From: Pectobacterium parmentieri
Lineage (GTDB): Bacteria; Pseudomonadota; Gammaproteobacteria; Enterobacterales; Enterobacteriaceae
Length of the DNA stretch: 64,000 nucleotides
Direction: 5' to 3'
Assembly: GCF_001742145.1 (NCBI RefSeq)
Contig: NZ_CP015749.1
Location: 1,302,001 to 1,366,000, forward strand
This document shows positions 28,399 through 37,036 of the stretch, piece by piece. A program made the position numbers and the translations under genes. The notes under the pieces were generated by a model that saw nothing but the letters and a program-made list of their open reading frames with translations, searched no databases and was not told the DNA's origin. The first letter of the stretch is position 1; every line of letters begins with the position of its first letter.

Positions 28399-29336
28399 TG
28401 TATGCCTCCATTTTGTTTCGCTGTCTGCCAGGCAGCAAGAATGCGTTGGCCGATATATAAGTCCTGAATGGACAAGCCGGAACTATCAAAAATGGTGATG
28501 TCATCTGGCGTGTGACGCCCCGCTGCGCGCTCGCTAATGACGTCGCCGATGGCGGTCAGCGCCACCTGGGTTGGTGCGTGTTGGAATTCACCGATGGCTC
28601 TGGACTGAGAAGGTAGATCGCAAAACAGGCGGCCTGCGGTGAACAACTCTGGCGGCAGTTCCTGTTTTCCAGTGGCGTCCGATCCCATGCTGACGACGTG
28701 CGTTCCTGCCTTGACCCACTCGGCGTTAAACAACGGCGTGCGTGATGGCGTGGCGGTCACGATGATATCCGCTGCGCGGCACGCGCTTTCGGCATCGCTG
28801 ACGTGTGCATCCAGCCCAGCAGCCTTTAGCTCTTGCGCCATCTCTGCGGATTTGCGGCTGTCACGACCGACAATCAACACGGTACGAATGGGGCGTATTC
28901 TTGCCAGCGCAGCGCATTCATAACGGGCCTGATGACCGGTTCCGAATACCGCCAGAACAGAGGAATCCGGTCTTGCCAGCAGATCGGCGGCGACGGCATC
29001 GGCGGCAGCGGTACGAAAGGCGTTAACTTTTCCGGCTTCTATGGCCGCCGCTATTTTCCCGATTTGCTGATCGAACAGCAGAATAAGGGAATTGTGGCGG
29101 GGCAGACCGTTAGCGGGGTTCCCCGGCCAGAATGATCCCACTTTTAGCCCTGCAAGCTCGCGGGTTGCAGAGGCTTTGACGCTGAATGTATTGCCCGTAT
29201 CGGAACCTTGTCCGTGTACCACCGGAAAACTGCGCGCTTCCGGTTTGCTGGCGGCGAGCAGCGCTTCACGAACGGCATCATAAGCTAGCTCATGATTGAT
29301 GAGTGCCGCCGATTCCGCTTCAGAAATAAAGATCAT
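28395..29336 (-). CDS. ornithine cyclodeaminase/mu-crystallin family reductase
   Basis: NAD(P)-dependent enzyme of 313 residues; family members are ornithine cyclodeaminases, ketimine reductases, alanine dehydrogenases and iminosuccinate reductases. Visible features are SVKAS and LKVGSFWPGN in the substrate domain, a Rossmann motif AVFGTGHQARYE and FDSSGLSIQD at the C-terminus. The start MIFISE is chosen because GAGG lies 8 bases upstream; an ATG six codons earlier overlaps the previous stop. It lies between a hydroxyaspartate dehydratase-like and a DSD1-like gene. Iminosuccinate or a related imine is a plausible substrate, by inference. Confidence 0.78.
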   Translation of the reverse strand: MIFISEAESAALINHELAYDAVREALLAASKPEARSFPVVHGQGSDTGNTFSVKASATRELAGLKVGSFWPGNPANGLPRHNSLILLFDQQIGKIAAAIEAGKVNAFRTAAADAVAADLLARPDSSVLAVFGTGHQARYECAALARIRPIRTVLIVGRDSRKSAEMAQELKAAGLDAHVSDAESACRAADIIVTATPSRTPLFNAEWVKAGTHVVSMGSDATGKQELPPELFTAGRLFCDLPSQSRAIGEFQHAPTQVALTAIGDVISERAAGRHTPDDITIFDSSGLSIQDLYIGQRILAAWQTAKQNGGIQ

Positions 29337-29346
29337 CGTTTTTTCC

Positions 29347-30321
29347 TCAAGCATTGCCGGTCAGAAATGCACCATAGCGGCTGATATCGACATTTCCACC
29401 GCTGATAATAATACCGATGCGTTTACCGCGTAGCGATTCACTGAGATTGCGCGCTGCCGCGAAGCTAAGGCACCCCGTCGGCTCAACGACAATCTTCATG
29501 CGTTCGGCGTAAAACTGCATGGTATCAATCAGGTCGTCATCCGTTACGGTTAGAATATCGTCGACATTTTGGTGAATCAGAGGGAAGGTGTAGTTACCTA
29601 GGTGCTGGGTCTGTGCGCCATCGGCGATGGTTTTGGGCGTATCGATATGCACAATGTTGCCGCTGCGGAAAGATTGCTGCCCATCGTTGCCCGCGAGAGG
29701 CTCGACGCCATAAATTCTACAGCGAGGAGACAACTGACGAGCAGAAAGAGCGGAGCCCGCCAACAATCCGCCGCCACCCAAACAGACGAACAGGGCGTCC
29801 AGCTCACCGGTTTCTTCCAGCAGTTCTTTCGTGGCCGTGCCTTGTCCAGCAATGACGTGAGGGTGGTCGTAAGGGGGAATGAGCGTCAGACCCTGCCTTT
29901 CGGCCAGATCCCTGCCGATCTGCTCACGATCTTCGGTATATCGATTGTATTCCACCACGTTCCCACCATAGCCGCGCGTTGCTGCGACCTTTGCCTCCGG
30001 TGCATCATGCGGCATAACAATCGTTGCCGGAATGCCGAGTAATTTGGCAGAAAGCGCGATGGCCTGCGCATGGTTACCGGAAGAAAAGGTGACAACGCCT
30101 GCGGCTTTCTGCTCATCTGAGAACTGCAACAGCGCGTTCATGGCACCGCGAAACTTAAATGCGCCCATACGCTGAAAGTTTTCACACTTGAAGAAAAGCT
30201 CAGCGTCAAAGGCGTCATTGACGGTGCGCGATGTCATCACTGGAGTTTTATTGGCATAGCCAGCAATACGTTCCGCTGCGGCTACCACATCGTCGAAGGT
30301 TGGGAGACGTAAGTCGCTCAT
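29347..30321 (-). CDS. threo-3-hydroxyaspartate ammonia-lyase / serine-threonine dehydratase family
   Basis: Fold-type II PLP enzyme of 324 residues from the start MSDLRLPTFDD. The PLP Lys56 is in GAFKFRGA, where Ala replaces the more common Ser of threonine dehydratases. The cofactor-binding SSGNHAQA and GGGGLLAG loops and the C-terminal SGGNVD are present, and there is no regulatory ACT domain. Relatives include serine racemase, catabolic threonine dehydratase and L-threo-3-hydroxyaspartate dehydratase. It is the first gene of the operon, with a divergent YheO-type regulator upstream. A longer in-frame start at 30396 would run through the divergent promoter and is rejected. Confidence 0.8.
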   Translation of the reverse strand: MSDLRLPTFDDVVAAAERIAGYANKTPVMTSRTVNDAFDAELFFKCENFQRMGAFKFRGAMNALLQFSDEQKAAGVVTFSSGNHAQAIALSAKLLGIPATIVMPHDAPEAKVAATRGYGGNVVEYNRYTEDREQIGRDLAERQGLTLIPPYDHPHVIAGQGTATKELLEETGELDALFVCLGGGGLLAGSALSARQLSPRCRIYGVEPLAGNDGQQSFRSGNIVHIDTPKTIADGAQTQHLGNYTFPLIHQNVDDILTVTDDDLIDTMQFYAERMKIVVEPTGCLSFAAARNLSESLRGKRIGIIISGGNVDISRYGAFLTGNA

Positions 30322-30406
30322 ATCTAAAAACCCGCTGTTAGTAATTGTGAATACCGAGGCTGTTGTCCCCGATGCTGTTGAATGCCTGATAAACAAAATA
30401 TATAAT

Positions 30407-30425
30407 ATTAGATTAATTGTCTAAT
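30407..30425. promoter_or_regulatory. palindromic operator candidate between dehydratase operon and YheO-type regulator
   Basis: ATTAGATTAATTGTCTAAT has 6-base arms ATTAGA and TCTAAT around a 7-base centre, and sits in the AT-rich divergent promoter region. Its place fits an operator for the divergently encoded regulator. Confidence 0.4.
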
Positions 30426-30591
30426 TTGATTTATCTTTAAATTCTCAACTTAGGTGAGATGTGTCGTGTGTTGCTGGCATGCGCTTCACAGGGCAAGGCG
30501 AGAATCGCGTGTGGTACTAAAGCAGATGTACTTACAGTACACTCAGCGCCAGAAAACGCACTTGTGTCGGTATGAGTATTTGGAGAGTGAT

Positions 30592-31212
30592 ATGTCTGCA
30601 TCTGGAGAAGGTCTGCTGCTGACGCAGTTAGATGCTATCGCGAAAGGGTTGAGTGAGACGTTCTCGCCATTCTGTGAAGTGGTCGTGCACGATCTGAAGA
30701 ACCCGGAACACGCGATACTTTCCATTCACAATAACCTCTCCGGCAGGGAGGTGGGTGCACCCGCGACGGAGTTGGGTCTTGCCCGCATCGCCTCACCTGA
30801 ATTTCCTAATATTTTAGCGAACTATGCTAATCAGTTTGCTGATGGGCGTCCGGTAAAAAGCACCTCGGTTGGTATCAAAAATGCGGAAGGCGACTATGTC
30901 GCCGCGCTGTGTCTGAATGTCGATATGACGCTATTTCGCGGCATGCAGAATGCGCTTGCGCAGTTCACCCAGATCGCTTCCGACTCCGTAACGGAGCATT
31001 TAGAACCAAACGGTGCCGCGGCGATCAGACAACACATCGATCACTTCGCTGCACGGTTTGCCACCACGCCACGGGCGCTAAAAGCGCAGGACAGAAAAGC
31101 CCTGCTTCAGGAATTGAAAGACAACGGCCTACTGGAAGTCAAAAAATCGATGGAAACCATTGCACAGCATCTGGGTGTATCGCGGGCGTCGGTGTATTTG
31201 TATGCGAAGTAG
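30592..31212 (+). CDS. YheO/DauR-type PAS-HTH transcriptional regulator
   Basis: DNA-binding regulator of 206 residues. An N-terminal YheO-like sensor domain (about 9-120, with FSPFCEVVVHDLKNPEHAIL) is followed by a C-terminal helix-turn-helix (METIAQHLGVSRASVYLYAK). DauR of Pseudomonas, in the same family, represses D-arginine catabolic genes. The start at 30592 is set by GGAGAG just upstream; the longer frame has no homology. It is divergent from the three-enzyme amino acid operon, so it most likely controls that operon in response to an amino acid or imine. Confidence 0.82.
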   Translation: MSASGEGLLLTQLDAIAKGLSETFSPFCEVVVHDLKNPEHAILSIHNNLSGREVGAPATELGLARIASPEFPNILANYANQFADGRPVKSTSVGIKNAEGDYVAALCLNVDMTLFRGMQNALAQFTQIASDSVTEHLEPNGAAAIRQHIDHFAARFATTPRALKAQDRKALLQELKDNGLLEVKKSMETIAQHLGVSRASVYLYAK

Positions 31213-31392
31213 GGTGATGTTTAATTATCGGCGAGCGAATGTTGTATTCTGCAGTACGTTATGCACGGTGTTGCATCATTAAGCCCCCTACCAACCACTT
31301 CTTCAATCCTCACCTATACTTGCTTAACTGCCCGATCTGCCGATGAGTGGCAAAAGAGCGGGTGTGATGAAACGAAAACGCGAGGAGTCAGT

Positions 31393-31641
31393 ATGGGTAT
31401 TCTGTCCTGGATTATTTTCGGCTTGATTGCGGGGATTCTGGCTAAGTGGATTATGCCCGGTAAAGACGGCGGTGGTTTTATCCTGACGGTGCTGCTCGGG
31501 ATTGTCGGTGCGGTCGTGGGCGGCTATATCAGCGTTTTCTTTGGGTTCGGCCGGGTGGATGGCTTTAACTTCGGCAGCTTTGTGGTAGCGATTGTCGGCG
31601 CGATCGTCGTGCTGTGGGTGTACCGCAAGATTCGGGATTAA
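31393..31641 (+). CDS. GlsB/YeaQ/YmgE family stress-associated membrane protein
   Basis: Small inner-membrane protein of 82 residues with three membrane segments rich in Gly (MGILSWIIFGLIAGILAKW, VLLGIVGAVVGGYIS, VVAIVGAIVVLWVY) and the family GKDGGGF loop. Homologues are often stress-induced; the molecular role is unknown. The start is fixed by GAGGAG upstream. A longer frame from 31261 is not supported. A stem with 9-10 base arms follows the stop at 31652-31673. Confidence 0.85.
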   Translation: MGILSWIIFGLIAGILAKWIMPGKDGGGFILTVLLGIVGAVVGGYISVFFGFGRVDGFNFGSFVVAIVGAIVVLWVYRKIRD

Positions 31642-31651
31642 TTCGGTATCC

Positions 31652-31673
31652 GTTGCCCCTGTTCAGGGGCAAC
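31652..31673. terminator. hairpin between GlsB-like gene and epimerase gene
   Basis: GTTGCCCCTG and its partner CAGGGGCAAC fold into a tight stem between convergent genes. No clear T-run follows on either side, so this is a tentative terminator. Confidence 0.45.
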
Positions 31674-31693
31674 AGACTTCCTGTGGTTAACAC

Positions 31694-32722
31694 CTAAAAG
31701 AGGTGTCCATCTAGTTGCAAAAGCTGTAAGCGTTTCTCCCACTCAATCAAATCGGTGTACCACTGTGCGGTAAAGCAGGTCGGCTGTGTTCCCGCTTGTT
31801 GATCGGTCATTAGAATATGCGCAATTTCTCTTACACCATCCCGAATGCTGCGTGTCGGTGAAAAACCTAACGTATTTTTCGCATGGGAAAAACAGAGTCG
31901 ATAATCGCGAGTATCCAGAGATTGCGTACGATGAACGATTTTCACGTTGGGCACTTCCTCCGCGACGACGGCCGCAATGCTATTGATGTTGTGATTTAAC
32001 GCGTCGCCACCAATATTAAATACGGGTGGCACCGAAAGTTGGCGATTAAGCCGTAAGGCGAGTAGTACGGCACGGGCGACATCCTGAACGTGAATGAACG
32101 GGCGCTGCTGGAGACCATCACCATCAATGGCAATGAATTTATCCCGCACGGCCATACGCGTCATAATATTGACTGAGAGATCATAACGCATGCGAGGCGC
32201 GAGACCGAACACGGTGGCATTGCGTAAAATGACCGGATGAAAGGTGGTATCGCGTAGTCGAAGAAGCTCACGTTCCACATTTAATTTCAGTTCCGCGTAG
32301 AGACTCTGTGGATGGCACTCGGTTTCTTCATCTGCGGATGTTGAACCAGAACGACCATAAACCGAGGCCGAACTCATATAGATATAGCGCTGAATACCCG
32401 CCTTTTTCGCCGTATTGGCGAGATGACACGCGCCTTCGTAATTGATGGCATGGGTGAGCGCTGATGATATCTGTGCGGCAGGATCGTTACTTAATCCCGC
32501 GAGATCGATAACGGCTTCAACATTGTGCAATATATCGGGGGTGATATAGCGTATATCGCCACGTAGCGTATGGAACCTAGGTGATTGTGGCATTTCTGAT
32601 ACAGGAAGGCCGAAGAAAAAGCGATCGAAGGCCACCACACGGTATCCATGATTAATTAATAAATGGCATAGCGGTATGCCTATGTAACCACCTGCGCCAG
32701 CGACCAGAATCGTGTTTTTCAT
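31694..32722 (-). CDS. NAD-dependent sugar-nucleotide epimerase/dehydratase (extended SDR)
   Basis: Extended short-chain dehydrogenase of 342 residues that probably modifies a nucleotide sugar. The NAD loop GAGGYIG (9-15), the active-site stretch MSSASVYG and the Tyr-Lys pair in LYAELK (YxxxK) are present, followed by RNATVFG and RPFIHVQDVARAV, typical of GalE/dTDP-glucose dehydratase relatives. The start overlaps the stop of the glycosyltransferase-aminotransferase gene by 4 bases (ATGA). This tight coupling suggests it makes the keto-sugar or final amino-sugar donor used by that fusion protein. Confidence 0.85.
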   Translation of the reverse strand: MKNTILVAGAGGYIGIPLCHLLINHGYRVVAFDRFFFGLPVSEMPQSPRFHTLRGDIRYITPDILHNVEAVIDLAGLSNDPAAQISSALTHAINYEGACHLANTAKKAGIQRYIYMSSASVYGRSGSTSADEETECHPQSLYAELKLNVERELLRLRDTTFHPVILRNATVFGLAPRMRYDLSVNIMTRMAVRDKFIAIDGDGLQQRPFIHVQDVARAVLLALRLNRQLSVPPVFNIGGDALNHNINSIAAVVAEEVPNVKIVHRTQSLDTRDYRLCFSHAKNTLGFSPTRSIRDGVREIAHILMTDQQAGTQPTCFTAQWYTDLIEWEKRLQLLQLDGHLF

Positions 32723-35700
32723 GCGTGTGCTCCTTCAACTGCGTGGCGGGCGATGGGAGAAAGGGCTAATGCACGGAGTGAAGTAATGATGAGTTCACAT
32801 TCTTCCTTCGTCATGTCGTTGTAAATTGGCAATGCCAGAACGCATGCAGACAGGTGTTCGGTTTGTGGGAGCGTGGCCTGATGCTTCCCGGCGTAGGCTG
32901 GCATGAGATGACAGGCTGGGGCGTAATAGCAGCGTACCATGATCCCTTGGGCATGCAGCGCGTGTTGTAGGTCGTTACGATTCATACCGTAGCGCTTTGC
33001 GTCTACGTGAATGGGGAGATATTGCCAGACAGGGGATTGCCCCTCGGGAGGTAAACAGGGAGTCAGGCCGGGGATAGAAGTCATACCCGCAATCAGACGT
33101 GATGCCGCTTGTCGGCGGCACGTTAATTGGGATTCCAGATAAGGGAGTTGCGCCAGCCCAATAATCGCGTTGAGTTCACTCATCTTGCCATTCAATCCCG
33201 GAAGTACACAGATGCCAGATGCATCCTGTCCGAAATTACGTATCGCTTCGGCACGTTTGATGAGCTCCGCGTCATGACTGCACAGGCAGCCACCTTCAAT
33301 AGTGTTATATGATTTCGTGGCGTGAAAACTGAAAATCTGTGCGTCGCCGAAACCACCGGTTCGTTGTCCATTGACTGTGGTGCCAAAAGCAGGCGCGCTG
33401 TCGATAAACAAGCGCAGTCCGTGGTCCCGCGCAATGTGTTGCAATACGGTATAGTCACTGGCGTAGCCATAGGCGTCCACGGCGACAATCGCGGTGGTAT
33501 TTGCAGTGATGCGACGGAGGACATCGTTGGCATCCAGCAGCGGGCAATCCCGGCTTTTGATATCAGCAAACACGGGGTTTCCCCCTGCTATAACGACTGC
33601 ATGGGGCGTGCCAGCAAAGGTAAATGAGGGAACAATGACGTCTTTGCCCCGAATGTCGGCGGCCAGTAACAGGGCAATTAACGCCTGCTCACCGTTACAG
33701 AATACGCGAGTGGGGACCGATTGATAATCAGTCAGCCGGCTTTCTAACTGGCGAACATAGGGTCCATTGTTAGTGACATGACCGCGGGTAAGACTTTCTT
33801 CGATGATCGAAGCGAATGACTCGAAAGGGGGAAAAACCGGCCTGACGATAGGGAGCGAAGGGGAGACGGGGGATTCAACGCGATCGACAAACGGCATGGG
33901 TGTGTGTTTACGCAGAGTCCGCAATCGTTTGGTGATACTGGCACCGATGCTGACGGAGGATGACAGTATTATGCGGGCACAGAAAAACGTGGAGGCACAT
34001 TGGATAATGAACATCCATTGTGTGTTAGGGAATGTCAACAAGAACAGCAGCGCTGCGGTCAGCGAACCGGCACTCCAGATAAAGAGCACTTTGTCGCGTG
34101 TGGCCGCCCACGATTTTTGTTTATTCTCCCCAACCTGATTAGTGGTCAAGCCTTTGGTTCCCCAACTGACATCGTTAATGTTGGCGATAGAGTAGGTTGT
34201 CAGATAGAGGCTGAAGACGGGTAATAGCATGAGGTAAAGAGGCATCCAGCGTATGAACTGCCGCAGATAGCGCAATGAATGCAGGCTAGTTGCAAGGCAA
34301 AGTAAGAAAAGTGCTACGCCCATGAGGCCAATGCTTGGTATGGGTGCCACCAGCAGCGTGAAGGCGAATGCGCCCCCCATTAATGCACCTAATAGCAACA
34401 TCGCTGAGACGTGGTAGCGTGTGCCACCCTCGTTAGTCAAGGTGGTACTGCGGCTCATAAAGAGGATGCTTATCCATACGACAAGGAAAAGCAGCGCCAT
34501 ACCTATGGCTGCGGCAGTAATAAGAGACGGTGCGGCGTCTGGCAGGATATGGCTGACAAACGGGTGTACGCCGGTTGCAAGCAAGATGGCGATAAATGCC
34601 GGCATGGTAAATTGAGCAATAAACTGCAACATTCCCCAAAGCAAAGAAAGCGTAATACCGCAGCGCCGCAGTGGCGAAAGAGAAGATTGTGTCATCACCG
34701 CTGGCAATCGGGACAGCGAGTGTAAGCGAGCGGCGAGGGTACTGTTGACCCAGCGCCGTCGTTGGCGCAGAAGTTCTATGAAGGTGGGGGCAGGATCCGA
34801 ACGAACGATGGCTCCTTGCTCATAACGTACTCCGCTTCCTTTATGGTGTTTGGTCAGTTCAAACCCCAGAACCCGATCCTCCGCGAGAAACAGGTTGCGC
34901 TCCAGCAAACTCTGAGGAATTAGTCCACGCAGGTAGGCGTCGAGCGGTGCGTGCGCATGTCCGCGGTTTTCACAAAATTGGCTCCATCGAATCATACTGC
35001 ATTGCCCTGGAACCACTTCCAAATAATGCAGTGCGCTGCCGATGGCCCAATCACTGACTTTTTCCCAGATAAAATCGGCGTATTGCCAATTCTGAGACAG
35101 GTTTGCATTCGTGGGAACCGGGAGCATAACGCGCGTTGTGACGGCCCCACAATGAGGATCTCGCCACATGTGTTGTAGCAACTGTACCAAACATGCTGAT
35201 TCTGTCACCGAACCGGTATCGATCTGCATAGCAAATTCGGCTTTAACAACACGCCCAACGCCCCAAAAAAACCAGGCGTGGCTATCCAACTTTCCGGCAT
35301 TATGGTGTTTGTTGGCAAGAAGTAGCGTCATGCTTTGATCCACGTTTTCAACGGCACCTGATTGATCGCAGCAGCGCAAAATATGAGATGCGGACTGTTC
35401 GCTGACCTGAAGCGTCAGTGAATTGTTCTGGTTATCCGGTCTGGGCGTTTGCATAGGTTGCAACCCCAGCGAGGCTAAAAGTGAAACGGTTGATGGATGA
35501 GCGCTGTCGGTGCCATCAAGTAGGATGCAAATGATGATATTGGGCGGACGGTTGGCAAACGTTGCGGTTAACTCTTGCTGGTTACGAACTAGTCCTGCCA
35601 GCGTATCGGCAAGCATGGGGGCTGGTTCGTTATACAGCGTGAGGCAAACCAGAATATCGGCTTGCCCGGTGGGGAGATCTCCACGTATATGCATATTATC

Positions 35701-35787
35701 ACGACAAGATTGACGGATTTCTTCCAACATCTGTCCGTTTTTGCTGTCTGTCGTCGTAGGATGGCTTAGTGTCATTGTTTTTTGCAT
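32719..35787 (-). CDS. fusion of chitin-synthase-like GT2 glycosyltransferase and DegT/DnrJ sugar aminotransferase
   Basis: A 1022-residue two-enzyme protein. Residues about 45-610 are a processive GT2 transferase of chitin synthase type: LTLYNE (49-54), QIDTGS (188-193), AEDR (302-305), QRRRW (342-346) and DVSWGTKG (539-546), with about seven membrane segments between 375 and 620. Residues about 645-1005 are a DegT/DnrJ/EryC1 PLP aminotransferase: FCNGEQAL, FIDSAPAFG (Asp796) and the PLP Lys825 in FSFHATKSYNTIEGG. The frame is continuous, with a hydrophilic linker near 620-645. One protein thus appears to make an amino sugar and polymerise or transfer it at the inner membrane. Product unknown. 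Confidence 0.85.
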   Translation of the reverse strand: MQKTMTLSHPTTTDSKNGQMLEEIRQSCRDNMHIRGDLPTGQADILVCLTLYNEPAPMLADTLAGLVRNQQELTATFANRPPNIIICILLDGTDSAHPSTVSLLASLGLQPMQTPRPDNQNNSLTLQVSEQSASHILRCCDQSGAVENVDQSMTLLLANKHHNAGKLDSHAWFFWGVGRVVKAEFAMQIDTGSVTESACLVQLLQHMWRDPHCGAVTTRVMLPVPTNANLSQNWQYADFIWEKVSDWAIGSALHYLEVVPGQCSMIRWSQFCENRGHAHAPLDAYLRGLIPQSLLERNLFLAEDRVLGFELTKHHKGSGVRYEQGAIVRSDPAPTFIELLRQRRRWVNSTLAARLHSLSRLPAVMTQSSLSPLRRCGITLSLLWGMLQFIAQFTMPAFIAILLATGVHPFVSHILPDAAPSLITAAAIGMALLFLVVWISILFMSRSTTLTNEGGTRYHVSAMLLLGALMGGAFAFTLLVAPIPSIGLMGVALFLLCLATSLHSLRYLRQFIRWMPLYLMLLPVFSLYLTTYSIANINDVSWGTKGLTTNQVGENKQKSWAATRDKVLFIWSAGSLTAALLFLLTFPNTQWMFIIQCASTFFCARIILSSSVSIGASITKRLRTLRKHTPMPFVDRVESPVSPSLPIVRPVFPPFESFASIIEESLTRGHVTNNGPYVRQLESRLTDYQSVPTRVFCNGEQALIALLLAADIRGKDVIVPSFTFAGTPHAVVIAGGNPVFADIKSRDCPLLDANDVLRRITANTTAIVAVDAYGYASDYTVLQHIARDHGLRLFIDSAPAFGTTVNGQRTGGFGDAQIFSFHATKSYNTIEGGCLCSHDAELIKRAEAIRNFGQDASGICVLPGLNGKMSELNAIIGLAQLPYLESQLTCRRQAASRLIAGMTSIPGLTPCLPPEGQSPVWQYLPIHVDAKRYGMNRNDLQHALHAQGIMVRCYYAPACHLMPAYAGKHQATLPQTEHLSACVLALPIYNDMTKEECELIITSLRALALSPIARHAVEGAHA

Positions 35788-35820
35788 AAAAAGCGTGTCC
35801 TGTAGAAATAAGGTGGTGGA

Positions 35821-37020
35821 TTAAAGATGAATATTCAGAGGAGAGAGCGATGTTCCGTCAATGTGAGCGGCAGGAAGTCGCCAAAAACGTTCAGCGACGG
35901 TGGCGTATACCGAACGAAAATCGGTAGAAAATAGTGGATTACCATCATTATCCAGCTTGTCGAGTGGACTGCGATCTCCCCAGATACCTCCTTCAACCTG
36001 ACCACCTACTAGCAGCATCGGCCCGCACGTGCCGTGATCGGCTCCACCCGATGCATTCTCTTTTGGCCGACGGCCGAACTCTGAATGCACCATAATGAGG
36101 CTGTCCTGCCAGGCTCCAATATCGATGAGTCCTTGCCGTAGCCCAAGCAGTAGCGTCTCTACTTTACTGAGTTGGCGCTCATGTTCACCGCGCAAATGAC
36201 TGTGCAAATCGAAGCCAGACAAACTGATTTTGTACAAAGGGGAACGGACATTGTTCTCTATCAGCCAGAGTATCGTTGCCGCTTGCGCGTTTTGCGGTTC
36301 AATGTAGCCGTCCTGTGTAAATCGACGGGTGAAATGGTTCTGATTGTGCAGCTTATTTTGAATCCGTCGACTTATCGTGTTGGTACTCTCCATTAGCCGG
36401 TGGATATGCTGTGCTGCCGTTGTGCTTCTCCCCCTCGTTTGGGCTGAGGGTAGGGTGAAATCGGCATTAAGTAGAGCGCGACTATCCTGAAACGTCAGTG
36501 CCTGGATCGCCGGATGGATGAGTAAAGACTGATCGCCAGAAAGAATAATGCCGTCAGTATCATGATATCGGTCCTCACGTGAAGAGGCGCTCAGAACGCG
36601 GCCAGCCCAGCCTGACTTCAGCGTCGGGGTGTCAGCACCATTGGCCCAGATTGCGGCGGAACTGAAATGAGACAGATTGGGAGAGGGATAGCCAACATCT
36701 TGTATTACCGCTAATTCTCCCTTTTGAAAGACATGAGCGAGCTTTTTCCAGGCGATATTAAAGGCCAGATCATCACTTAACGGTGCATATTCGTGGGCGT
36801 TTAACGCCAGTGTCGGGCGATAATGTCGATAGAGTGGATCCCGATAGGGAACCAGCGTGTTTAACGCATCATTCCCCCCAAATAATTCGATGACGATCAA
36901 ATGCTTGTTTGCGGGAATGGTGTTCTTGGCAACGCCGGGCAGGGGAAGCATGGCGGTTAATAGGCCCGCGCCAAGCCCGCCGAGGAGCAAGCGCCGTGAC
37001 AATGTAAACGGTGCAGACAT
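35821..37020 (-). CDS. Tat-exported DUF1501 protein
   Basis: Protein of 399 residues with a twin-arginine leader (LSRRLLLGGLGAGLLTAMLPLPGVA), so it is exported folded, probably with a bound metal. The DUF1501 body belongs to the alkaline-phosphatase/sulfatase-like superfamily and shows VIELFGGNDALNTLVPYRD, MVHSEFGRRPKENASGGADHGTCGPMLLVGG, whose His and Asp residues are candidate metal ligands. DUF1501 genes are habitually paired with DUF1800 genes, as here, 16 bases downstream. The biochemical activity is not established for the family. The link with a glycan-synthesis fusion in one operon suggests work on a surface polymer. Confidence 0.83.
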   Translation of the reverse strand: MSAPFTLSRRLLLGGLGAGLLTAMLPLPGVAKNTIPANKHLIVIELFGGNDALNTLVPYRDPLYRHYRPTLALNAHEYAPLSDDLAFNIAWKKLAHVFQKGELAVIQDVGYPSPNLSHFSSAAIWANGADTPTLKSGWAGRVLSASSREDRYHDTDGIILSGDQSLLIHPAIQALTFQDSRALLNADFTLPSAQTRGRSTTAAQHIHRLMESTNTISRRIQNKLHNQNHFTRRFTQDGYIEPQNAQAATILWLIENNVRSPLYKISLSGFDLHSHLRGEHERQLSKVETLLLGLRQGLIDIGAWQDSLIMVHSEFGRRPKENASGGADHGTCGPMLLVGGQVEGGIWGDRSPLDKLDNDGNPLFSTDFRSVYATVAERFWRLPAAHIDGTSLSPLNIHL

Positions 37021-37036
37021 AAGCAGATATCCTTAT

